38,237 nucleotides of DNA, from contig NZ_CBTK010000293.1 in the NCBI RefSeq assembly GCF_000531125.1, positions 1-38,237 of the forward strand, read 5' to 3'. The stretch is from Candidatus Contendobacter odensis Run_B_J11. Lineage in GTDB: Bacteria; Pseudomonadota; Gammaproteobacteria; Competibacterales; Competibacteraceae. The notes under the pieces were generated by a model. That model was not told where the DNA came from and did no database searches. It saw nothing but the letters and a program-made list of their open reading frames with translations. The first letter of the stretch is position 1, and every line of letters begins with the position of its first letter. A program made the translations under genes and the position numbers. Shown piece after piece: positions 7,487 to 14,740 of the stretch.

Positions 7487-8716
7487 ATGGAAACACTTGA
7501 ATTTATTCGCACGCACGCGGCGTCTCTGCCCCTGCTGGCGCGATTTGCTATTGGCATGGCGTTCATTTTGGGCATTCCGCCGCTGGCCCGCTGGGCGCGG
7601 TTGCCGGTGGTCGTGGGCCTTTTACTTGGCGGCATCGTGATCGGGCCTTACGGTCTTGGGATTTTTCCTGTACACCCCGCCATTGCGGATTTCTTCGCCG
7701 AATTGGGCAAGCTGATGCTCATGTTTTTCGCCGGCCTGGAGATCGATCTCGCGCTGTTTCGGCGGGCGCGGAATCGGTCGCTCCTGTTCGGTTTCTGCAC
7801 GACCCTGATCCCGCAAGCACTGGGTACGGCCGTGGGCCTCTGGTTCGGTTTGTCCCTCATCCCGGCGGTCGTCCTGGGGTCGCTGCTCGCCTCGCATACC
7901 CTCCTGGGATCTTCCATCGTCGTTCGGCTAGGTCTGACTCGGCTCGAACCCATCACCATTACGTTCGGCGCGACCGTGATGTCCGACACCCTGTCCCTGA
8001 TCGTGTTTGCAGTCTGTCTTTCGACCTATCAGAGCGGCTTTTCAGCATCCGGGATCGCGGTGCAACTTCTTGAGATCGCCGTCTTCATCCCGCTCATTTT
8101 GTTGGGCCTGAGTCGCGTGGGTGCCTATTTCCTGAATAAAGTGGAAGCGGATGAGAACGCCTATTTCGTTCTCCTGCTGGCGATTGTCGCCGTGGCCGGC
8201 TTTCTCGCGCAAAGCATCAACCTGCCGGGCATCGTCGGAGCCTTCCTGGCTGGACTGGCGGTCAACGAGGCGGTTCACGACCAGCCGGCCAAGGAGAAGC
8301 TGGAATTTGTGGGCAATTCCTTTTTCATCCCGATCTTCTTTATCGTGACCGGATTTCTGATCCAACCGCTCGTCTTCCTCCAAAGCATCGTCGATCATTT
8401 TGCCTTGGTGGCGGCGATCATCGGCGCACTGCTGGTCGGCAAGTGGCTGGCGGTGGAAATCGCGGGACGGGCCTTCGCTTACACGCCCGCCGCGCGCAAG
8501 ACAATGTGGTCGCTCACCTTGCCGCAGGTGGCCGCAACGCTGGCGGCCACGCTGGTCGCCTACGATACTTTCGACCCCGCCGGTCAACGCCTGATCGACA
8601 AGGAAGTGCTCAATGCGGTGCTGGTGCTGATGCTGACCACGGCTATTCTGGGACCGGTGCTCACCGAGCGCTTCGCCCCGCGCCTCCGCGACGAGGCCAG
8701 CGAACTGAAACCTTGA
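7487..8716 (+). CDS. CPA2-type cation/proton antiporter, Kef-like
   Basis: 409 residues, almost entirely hydrophobic, with roughly 12 membrane segments. Family signatures include GLLLGGIVIGPYGLG near residue 50, KLMLMFFAGLEIDLALF near residue 80, the ion-site segment ATVMSDTLSLIVFAV and INLPGIVGAFLAGLAVN. These match the Na+/H+ exchanger superfamily (CPA2, KefB/GerN-like). There is no C-terminal RCK/TrkA-N domain, unlike full-length KefB/KefC, so it is probably a plain antiporter in the inner membrane. GAGAGG precedes ATG 7487, and the gene follows the barrel gene by 63 bases. Whether it exchanges Na+ or K+ cannot be told. Confidence 0.9.
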   Translation: METLEFIRTHAASLPLLARFAIGMAFILGIPPLARWARLPVVVGLLLGGIVIGPYGLGIFPVHPAIADFFAELGKLMLMFFAGLEIDLALFRRARNRSLLFGFCTTLIPQALGTAVGLWFGLSLIPAVVLGSLLASHTLLGSSIVVRLGLTRLEPITITFGATVMSDTLSLIVFAVCLSTYQSGFSASGIAVQLLEIAVFIPLILLGLSRVGAYFLNKVEADENAYFVLLLAIVAVAGFLAQSINLPGIVGAFLAGLAVNEAVHDQPAKEKLEFVGNSFFIPIFFIVTGFLIQPLVFLQSIVDHFALVAAIIGALLVGKWLAVEIAGRAFAYTPAARKTMWSLTLPQVAATLAATLVAYDTFDPAGQRLIDKEVLNAVLVLMLTTAILGPVLTERFAPRLRDEASELKP

Positions 8717-8809
8717 AACACCGGGTTGCGGCGAGTGCTGGATACTGTCCCCGTGGGGCGCGGGTACTGATGGTATCGTCAAATTCAATAGCCAATAGGG
8801 AAAGAACCA

Positions 8810-10051
8810 ATGAGACTAATAGCATCAAACGTGCGCATGACGATCACCCTTCTGATCGGACTGGTCATTCTATTGCTCGCACCGGGTTGCGCTACTCCGC
8901 CGCGCCAATCGGCAGTACCCGAAAAGTTGCAGAATCAGGCGCAAATTCCGGGGCTGGAAAAGGTCCGGTACCGCCTCGGCAACCCCGATGATATCGCCGA
9001 GATGGAACGCGAGGGGATAGAGTCCATCAAGCGCGAAGAAGCCTACCTGGCGGCCAGCGGCCATCACGGTCCACTGCCCCCGGCGGTCTTTCTCGCCATT
9101 TCCGGTGGCGGCGACAACGGCGCGTTCGGGGCCGGGCTGCTGAACGGCTGGACGGCCGCTGGCAACCGACCGACTTTCAAACTGGTAACCGGCGTCAGCA
9201 CCGGAGCGCTGACCGCGCCGTTCGCCTTTGCAGGGCCTACCTACGACGCCACGCTGAAGGAGGTTTACACCACCATTTCCGCCAAGGACATTGCAGAGCC
9301 GCGCAGCCTGCTGGCCGCCCTGACCAGCGATGCCATGGCCGACAATCATCCCTTGGGGAAGCTGCTCGCCAAATATGTGAATCAGGCGCTGCTGGATGTG
9401 ATCGCCGCCGAGTATGCCAAGGGGCGCTTGCTTCTGGTGGGAACCACCGACCTCGATGCACGCCGGGGCATCATCTGGAACCTGACCAAGATCGCGGCCA
9501 GCCGCGATCCCAAAGCGCTGGATATGTTCCGAACCCTGATGATTGCCTCCGCCGCGATCCCCGGCGCGTTTCCGCCGACCATGATCGACGTCGCGGTCAA
9601 CGGTCAGCCCTATCAGGAGATGCATGTGGATGGCGGCGCCACGGCGCAGGTTTTCGTCTATCCGCCTTCGCTCCACCTCAAGGACGAGACGCGCCAGCTT
9701 GGACTCAAACCGCGCGAGCGGCGGGCGTATGTGATTCGCAACAGCCGGCTGGATCCCGAATGGTCGCAGGTGGAACGCAGCACCATGACCATTGCCGGGC
9801 GAGCGATCTCCTCGCTGATCCATACCCAGGGCATCGGTGATCTCTATCGGATTTATCTCACCACCCAGCGCGATGGCGTCGATTTTAACCTGGCGTATAT
9901 CCCGGACAGTTTCAACGCGCCGCACCAGGAAGATTTCGACACCGAGTTCATGCGCCAACTCTTTGCCGTGGGTTACGACCTGGCGGCCAAGGGCTATCCG
10001 TGGCAGAAAACGCCGCCGGGTTTTGCTTCTCTAGCCGGAGCGGATCAATGA
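8810..10051 (+). CDS. Patatin-like phospholipase lipoprotein
   Basis: 413 residues. A lipoprotein signal (LLLAPGC, lipid-modified Cys27) places it on a membrane facing the periplasm. The patatin catalytic elements are present: glycine-rich oxyanion loop SGGGDNGAFGAG (98-109), nucleophile elbow G-V-S-T-G with Ser130, and the DGG motif with Asp274. Patatins hydrolyse acyl esters of phospholipids or other lipids through a Ser-Asp dyad. An A-S-A-A-I-P-G-A-F-P-P segment before the DGG is typical of the family. GGGAAAGAACC precedes the ATG. It is the last plus-strand gene before the oppositely oriented defence island and is convergent with it. Confidence 0.88.
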   Translation: MRLIASNVRMTITLLIGLVILLLAPGCATPPRQSAVPEKLQNQAQIPGLEKVRYRLGNPDDIAEMEREGIESIKREEAYLAASGHHGPLPPAVFLAISGGGDNGAFGAGLLNGWTAAGNRPTFKLVTGVSTGALTAPFAFAGPTYDATLKEVYTTISAKDIAEPRSLLAALTSDAMADNHPLGKLLAKYVNQALLDVIAAEYAKGRLLLVGTTDLDARRGIIWNLTKIAASRDPKALDMFRTLMIASAAIPGAFPPTMIDVAVNGQPYQEMHVDGGATAQVFVYPPSLHLKDETRQLGLKPRERRAYVIRNSRLDPEWSQVERSTMTIAGRAISSLIHTQGIGDLYRIYLTTQRDGVDFNLAYIPDSFNAPHQEDFDTEFMRQLFAVGYDLAAKGYPWQKTPPGFASLAGADQ

Positions 10052-10111
10052 GCGAAACTGCGGTGAACCATCTTCCGGTAACGTTCAACTCCGGGTTGGG
10101 TTTCACTTATC

Positions 10112-10129
10112 GGACAGTAAAAACTGTCC
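10112..10129. repeat. Perfect inverted repeat in the island/cluster junction
   Basis: GGACAGT-AAAA-ACTGTCC lies between the patatin gene and the HsdR fossil. Neither side carries a T-run, so an intrinsic terminator is unlikely. It could be a mobile-element end or a regulatory palindrome. The surrounding DNA (10052-10305) shows no convincing gene. Confidence 0.55.
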
Positions 10130-10305
10130 AAACAGGGGCTACCTCTTTCTGCGCCACTCGCTGCGGCGGCACATAGCGCGCGTGGGGCTGAACCGCACCG
10201 TGACGCAGCCGCGACATCGGACTGAATCCGGCCGGCGATGGGTAGATTCTCCCGCAGAAATCGCTCGGCCTTCAGCATGTCCTCGCGCCGGCACCCTGCC
10301 GGCGT

Positions 10306-10429
10306 CACCTCGCTAAACGAATCCCGCTCCGCCGCCGGGCGCGAGATGCGGCCCATGCCCGACCGCATAGCCCAGCTCCCCGAACCATTCGAGGGCGGCG
10401 GCTTCGACGATGGATTCGTTGAGGCTCAT
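10306..10429 (-). pseudogene. hsdR: HsdR (type I restriction) N-terminal fossil
   Basis: Reading the minus strand from ATG 10429, the product begins MSLNESIVEAAALEWFGELG followed by YAVGHGPHLAPGG. This is the typical N-terminus of type I restriction subunit R. The frame then stops at 10313. The continuing family motif P-A-A-E-R-D-S-F-S-E-V appears in another frame down to about 10306, so a frameshift lies near 10340. Beyond this nothing HsdR-like is seen, leaving about 45 of roughly 1000 residues. It starts 12 bases after the PHP-ATPase stop on the same strand, indicating that a type I system once occupied, or was joined to, this island. Confidence 0.75.
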
Positions 10430-10441
10430 GGGTTGTGCCAA

Positions 10442-13400
10442 TCAGGGAAGGTATTTGTCGTCGCGCTTGTCGAAGGCAGGCCGCGTGCCTTCCAAAATAT
10501 CTACGATTCGCCCGTTGATTATTGGGTCTTCAATTGAGCCGCTGATATATGTCACGCCATTCTCGTGATCCTTCTGCATTTCGGCGCAAATGATCTGCTC
10601 GGCATCGCAGACGACGGCTAGGTTCGGATTGTGCGTAACCATTACGATCTGGCGGCGCTTCTTTGCATCTTTTATGCAAGGCACCAGAGTTTTGAAAACT
10701 GTCTGGTTGTCCAAGTTCTCCTCTGGCTGGTCGATGACCAGAGGAATGTCGTCTTGGTCAACAAGGAGGTAGAAGATAAGAAGAAGGTTTCCTCGCTCGC
10801 CCGGTGACAACTGCTCAAGCCCCTTCCCATCCCACTGAAGGTTGTAGATCGGGGACAGGAACCCAAGCGAGAAGACAAAATCATAAATCTCTTGGACGGT
10901 CACTCCTTGCCGCAGTTGATCCTTCACCAGCAGGGTTTTCCCATCCCGCTCAGCCATCTTGGCAAAAAGCGCCTTCGTGAAACGGAGCGTTCCTAGGGCA
11001 GAATCAAAGTTGGTGTTATCGAGGAGTCTCTTCATTTCCGCAGCGCCATCCTCGTCGCCCATGAACGGGCCTACTTTGCGGTGGTTGAGCCGTTTCAGTA
11101 AGGCTTCCGAGAACCCGCTCTCGGCCATCGACACGTTGAAAGTGAGTTGGAACCGCTCGCTTGCCGCGAGCGGGTGATGCTTCAGGAAGTTCTGAACTGC
11201 TCCGTAATATGTTTCGTAGTAGGCCCGCAACTTCTGTTTCTCGCGGAAGATTTCGAGCAGCTTACGATTCCGTTGCTTCCGCAATGTTTTTAAATAAGCG
11301 GGGAGGCCATCCAAATCGCTCAACTGCTTCTGAAGGTATTTGATCGACCCAGGCGAGTTGTCTGTTCCAATGATTTTGGCCTTCCCTGTCTCCCACTCTT
11401 TCAAAACTTGCAGGTATGCCTGATAAGCTCGTTGCGGTGCGCTCAGTTTCGCCTGTAGGTCTTCTATCTCTGTAACCACCGCCTTACGCTTGAACTCGGA
11501 TCCGCTGTTTGTATCGGGCAAGAGCTTCAGTGCGATCGCCGCACGGTCTGCAACTAATGTTTTGAGCAGCGCAGCAATCGTGGCTAGGTCTACCTTGAAA
11601 GCGACTACGTCAGAGGCTGCAATTCCGAGTTCGTCGAATTCCAGCTTTGCCTCAGCAAGGAACGCTTCAACATGACGCTCTAAATTTTTGAGTTTTCCAG
11701 CAAGTTTCTCGGCTGTTGAGTGCTTCTTTGCCGCTGCCAGATCGCTGGCTCGGAGATCTGCGATTTCCAGTTCAAGGGCTTTCAGTTCCGCCTGTTTCTT
11801 TTCAAGCTCTTCAGTCGCTACCTTGGATTGCTGCAACGCAGTCGGGTCAGCATCTGGTTTCGGCACATCTGCCGGACGCGTTGCCGTGTGTGCGTCGAGT
11901 TCCCGATTCTTTTCTGCAAGTTGGGCTTCGATTGCCTTTTTATGCTGGGGCAAAGACCGCTCCTCTTTTGCGACAATGAGCGCGTTACTCTCTTGAAGGT
12001 TTGCCACAAACTGAGCGATTGCCTGATTTGTCTCTTCGCTCCGATGTGTGAGCAGTTCATCGAGAGTACCAAAACCGAGTCGATCCACTTCGGGAACATG
12101 GGAAAAGATGACTTGCTGAAGCTCGTTGTAGAAGCGTCCGTCCTTGCCTGCACCAATTTCATTACAGATGCTCTCAAGATAACTTTGCGGGATATATTTC
12201 ACCTTCTCAACTGCGTCCGCGCTTGGATTTACGTCAAGATTTGGGACGGCATCAGTAGTTCCGTCGGCCCATGTCAATGAGGCCTCGAACTGGCGAGATA
12301 TTTTGTTTTTAGGATGCCGAAATTTTTCAGGTGTTAGAAAACTGAATGCCTCATACCGTGGTGTATTTCCTAACAATCCAAGGATGTCGGAAAGTGCGCT
12401 CTTCCCGCTCCCTTTATTTCCAATGACCGCAACCAGTTCGCTGTTCAGCCGAATCGAAGAGTCGAACCATTTCTCGGTTGTCGTAGCAGTTGCAGTCTTC
12501 TTGATCCCGACAGTCGTTGCTATGCGCGTCGCATGCCGCGCGGCCCTCTTCAGACTTGGCGGAATGTCCCCAACAAAGACTCGATCTTCGGGTTCGTTCA
12601 GAATCTGTCGAAGACCGTGGAATGTCGGGTCGGCCTTAATCCACGTGTGGCGGCCTTTATCTGGGCAAAACATTTCATTGAACGTGTGGGAGTCCGAACT
12701 ATGAATACACGGTTTGAGCGTTTTGAATTCCGTTTTGAACTCTTCCAGCGAGGCGTGTCTCTTTCCAAGGGCGAACGCGCGAGTCCCGTCATTAGAGGAA
12801 ATGAGCACGTGTGACTTTTGAATAAGTTGCTTCCGCGCCCAATGCCCCTGGCCGTCCCAACTGCATTTGGAAAGGTCCTCATCGCATGGTAAACAGAGCA
12901 AATATCGGTCTTTAAAGAAAGATGTCTTGTTCTCAAGTATCTTGCTCACTTCAGAATGATCGATGATCGCGTTCATCATTCCAACAAACAAATCGGTCTG
13001 TCCTTGGAAATTCGCATGATGAGTTTTTAGTCGTTTCCCCAGTTCGGCCAAGTTCTGTGGGTTCAATGCCCAGCGCTCATCTTCGCTGCCGGTGTTGGCA
13101 TCGGCGGTAAATTTTAATTCACGTAGAAAGTGTTCCTCTATGTGGGCTGGTGATACAGCGTCAGAGAAAAGGACATGGAAATTTACTCGGCTATCCGCCC
13201 CTTTAGGATTTCGAATGATCGTCGAAAGACGAAGTTCAATATTTGGAAGAAAGAGAATCCCAGCAGCCCGTTCTGCGAGATATTCCCCCACGAGTGCCTT
13301 CAAAGTGGACTCATCGGCGAGCAGTTTTTTAAGCTCGGTGTAGCCTTGGATTGTAAAGTAGTCAGTGATGCCGACGACCGCGATGTCGTCTTTGCATGCC

Positions 13401-13531
13401 CTCTCGATCAGTTGCTTTGCGTAGGCCGGGAAATCGCTCCCGAAGCCATTGTTTAGGGAAGAGAAAGGTGTGTGGACTTGGAGGTCCCACTTTCTCCATT
13501 CGGAGCCACGAGGATAAATTGGAGTAGGCAT
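10442..13531 (-). CDS. PHP-domain/ABC (SMC-like) ATPase, TrlF-like
   Basis: 1029 residues with no export signal. Residues 1-320 form a PHP-type metal-dependent hydrolase domain: His20 in LQVHTPFS, Asp57 in GITDYF, His119 in NFHVLFS, and the HSSDSH motif at 277-282. An ABC/SMC-type ATPase follows, with Walker A GNKGSGKSA (371-379), a long coiled coil (about 500-800), signature LSPGERG (908-914), Walker B LVIDQPEEN (Asp934, Glu937) and the switch histidine in MVTH (His967). The layout matches what I know as TrlF-family AAA-like ATPases and recalls the ATPase half of RloC/PrrC anticodon nucleases. It is likely an ATP-controlled nuclease or phosphatase effector. Its DNA is A+T-richer than its neighbours (hand count 27/60 G+C at 11641-11700), suggesting separate acquisition. 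Confidence 0.85.
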   Translation of the reverse strand: MPTPIYPRGSEWRKWDLQVHTPFSSLNNGFGSDFPAYAKQLIERACKDDIAVVGITDYFTIQGYTELKKLLADESTLKALVGEYLAERAAGILFLPNIELRLSTIIRNPKGADSRVNFHVLFSDAVSPAHIEEHFLRELKFTADANTGSEDERWALNPQNLAELGKRLKTHHANFQGQTDLFVGMMNAIIDHSEVSKILENKTSFFKDRYLLCLPCDEDLSKCSWDGQGHWARKQLIQKSHVLISSNDGTRAFALGKRHASLEEFKTEFKTLKPCIHSSDSHTFNEMFCPDKGRHTWIKADPTFHGLRQILNEPEDRVFVGDIPPSLKRAARHATRIATTVGIKKTATATTTEKWFDSSIRLNSELVAVIGNKGSGKSALSDILGLLGNTPRYEAFSFLTPEKFRHPKNKISRQFEASLTWADGTTDAVPNLDVNPSADAVEKVKYIPQSYLESICNEIGAGKDGRFYNELQQVIFSHVPEVDRLGFGTLDELLTHRSEETNQAIAQFVANLQESNALIVAKEERSLPQHKKAIEAQLAEKNRELDAHTATRPADVPKPDADPTALQQSKVATEELEKKQAELKALELEIADLRASDLAAAKKHSTAEKLAGKLKNLERHVEAFLAEAKLEFDELGIAASDVVAFKVDLATIAALLKTLVADRAAIALKLLPDTNSGSEFKRKAVVTEIEDLQAKLSAPQRAYQAYLQVLKEWETGKAKIIGTDNSPGSIKYLQKQLSDLDGLPAYLKTLRKQRNRKLLEIFREKQKLRAYYETYYGAVQNFLKHHPLAASERFQLTFNVSMAESGFSEALLKRLNHRKVGPFMGDEDGAAEMKRLLDNTNFDSALGTLRFTKALFAKMAERDGKTLLVKDQLRQGVTVQEIYDFVFSLGFLSPIYNLQWDGKGLEQLSPGERGNLLLIFYLLVDQDDIPLVIDQPEENLDNQTVFKTLVPCIKDAKKRRQIVMVTHNPNLAVVCDAEQIICAEMQKDHENGVTYISGSIEDPIINGRIVDILEGTRPAFDKRDDKYLP

Positions 13532-13650
13532 GGTGGTATCACTTGAAGTTTAGTGGCGCTCAACACCCCGCTCAGCAATTTCGGCGGCAGCGTGTAACGC
13601 CGGGTGGTGCGGGCGCGGGATTCGGTGGAGTTGGCTTTGATCTTTGCCAT
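13453..13650 (-). CDS. Small ORF, possible remnant between YhcG-1 and the PHP-ATPase
   Basis: 65 codons beginning MAKIKANSTESRARTTRRYT and overlapping the PHP-ATPase start by 79 bases in another frame. Roughly the first 35 residues (to LPPKLLSGVLSA) come from DNA outside other genes and have coding-like composition; the rest is a shadow of the ATPase gene. It starts 11 bases after the YhcG-1 stop. I suspect a gene whose 3' part was lost when the ATPase gene was inserted, but I recognise no family and it may be non-coding. Confidence 0.3.
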   Translation of the reverse strand: MAKIKANSTESRARTTRRYTLPPKLLSGVLSATKLQVIPPCLLQFILVAPNGESGTSKSTHLSLP

Positions 13651-13661
13651 CAGCGGCGCGC

Positions 13662-14705
13662 TCAGTTCGGCAAAGTGGTCAGATCCCCGGCCAACTCGGC
13701 CTCGATTTCTTCGATGGTGGGCAGACGGGTATCCAGTGGCTCAGGCAGTGAGCGCACAAGTTGGTATTCGGCCACGCCGATCGGTTTGTTGATGCCGGAC
13801 AGGGCGTATTCGGCGACCAGGCGGTTTTGCTTTTTGCAGAGCAACAGGCCGATGGTGGGCTGATCGTCCGGGGCCTTGATTTGGGCATCCACGGCGGCAA
13901 GATAGAAATTGAGTTGGCCGGTATGCTCGGGTTTGAAATCCACGCCCCTGAGTTCCACCACCACGTAGCATTTGAGACGGGTGTGGTAGAAAAGCAGGTC
14001 GATAAAAAATTCGTCGCCACCGACCTCAAGCCGGAACTGGCGGCCAACAAAGGCGAAGCCCGCGCCCAGTTCCAGCAGAAATCGGGTGATGTGCCGGATG
14101 AGGGCGTTTTCAATATCGCGCTCGTGGGCTTCGTCGCCCAGACCCAAAAAATCAAAGAGGTAAGGGTCTTTCAGCGCCTCAACAGCAAGCTGCGCATGGG
14201 GCGCGGGCAGATGCTGCTCGAAATTGGTCACGGCAGCGGCTTGCCGCAAGTGGAGCCGGTTCTTGATGTGGATGTCGAGCGTGAGCCGCGACCAGCCTTG
14301 CGCTATCGCCTGTGCGGCGTACCACTCGCGCTCCGCTTCCGCAGAAACCTTGGTGAGGAGCGTGACGAGATGGAACCAGGGCAATTGGTCAGCAGGCTGC
14401 TGACCAATTAGACCGCTTGGGCACTGCTTGGCGAAAAACTTCATATATTTCAAGTTACTGGTTGAGAAGCCTTTCATCTCCGGGAAAGCTTCACGCAGGT
14501 CGCTGGCCAGACGGTCGATGACTTTCGCGCCCCAACCCTGACGGGTCTGCCGTTCCAGTATCTCGCTGCCGATATGGTGATAGAGCTGCACCAGTTCCTG
14601 ATTGACGGCAAGCGTGGCGCGCTGCTGCGCACCGGAGATGCGCGTCTTGAGACTGCTGAGCCAGTGTGCGTAGTCTGCCGGGATGATGAATTTGCTGGAG
14701 GTCAT
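13662..14705 (-). CDS. YhcG/DUF1016-family PDDEXK nuclease-like protein (YhcG-1)
   Basis: 347 residues. Residues about 10-150 form the helical DUF1016 N-terminal domain (AVNQELVQLYHHIGSEILER, GFSTSNLKYMKFF). Residues about 175-320 form the PDDEXK-like domain (DPYLFDFLGL, FAFVGRQFRLEVGGDEFFID, GQLNFYL). The presumed catalytic set is Asp236 in FFIDLLFY, then V-V-E-L-R, so Glu251 is present but the expected catalytic lysine is Arg253. Activity may therefore be altered or lost. ATG 14705 overlaps the stop of a 12-codon mini-ORF, giving translational coupling to the methyltransferase gene. It is a distant paralogue of YhcG-2 two genes upstream. YhcG-like proteins are common in defence islands. Confidence 0.88.
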   Translation of the reverse strand: MTSSKFIIPADYAHWLSSLKTRISGAQQRATLAVNQELVQLYHHIGSEILERQTRQGWGAKVIDRLASDLREAFPEMKGFSTSNLKYMKFFAKQCPSGLIGQQPADQLPWFHLVTLLTKVSAEAEREWYAAQAIAQGWSRLTLDIHIKNRLHLRQAAAVTNFEQHLPAPHAQLAVEALKDPYLFDFLGLGDEAHERDIENALIRHITRFLLELGAGFAFVGRQFRLEVGGDEFFIDLLFYHTRLKCYVVVELRGVDFKPEHTGQLNFYLAAVDAQIKAPDDQPTIGLLLCKKQNRLVAEYALSGINKPIGVAEYQLVRSLPEPLDTRLPTIEEIEAELAGDLTTLPN

Positions 14706-14740
14706 AGCCGTTTTTCCAAAGCGTTGAGCAAGGTTTTCAT
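14702..14740 (-). CDS. 12-codon mini-ORF linking methyltransferase and YhcG-1
   Basis: On the minus strand, ATG at 14740 overlaps the methyltransferase stop (ATGA), and the frame MKTLLNALEKRL ends in a TGA that overlaps the YhcG-1 ATG (again ATGA). Its first residues resemble those of the methyltransferase (MKTTLAHF). It could act as a translation relay holding the reinitiating ribosome between two genes, or be a leftover from gene fusion. The peptide itself may have no role. Confidence 0.4.
   Translation of the reverse strand: MKTLLNALEKRL

Noticed and set aside
8443-8991. 182-codon open frame overlapping the antiporter and patatin genes
   Set aside because: Out-of-frame shadow crossing a gene boundary, without family similarity.
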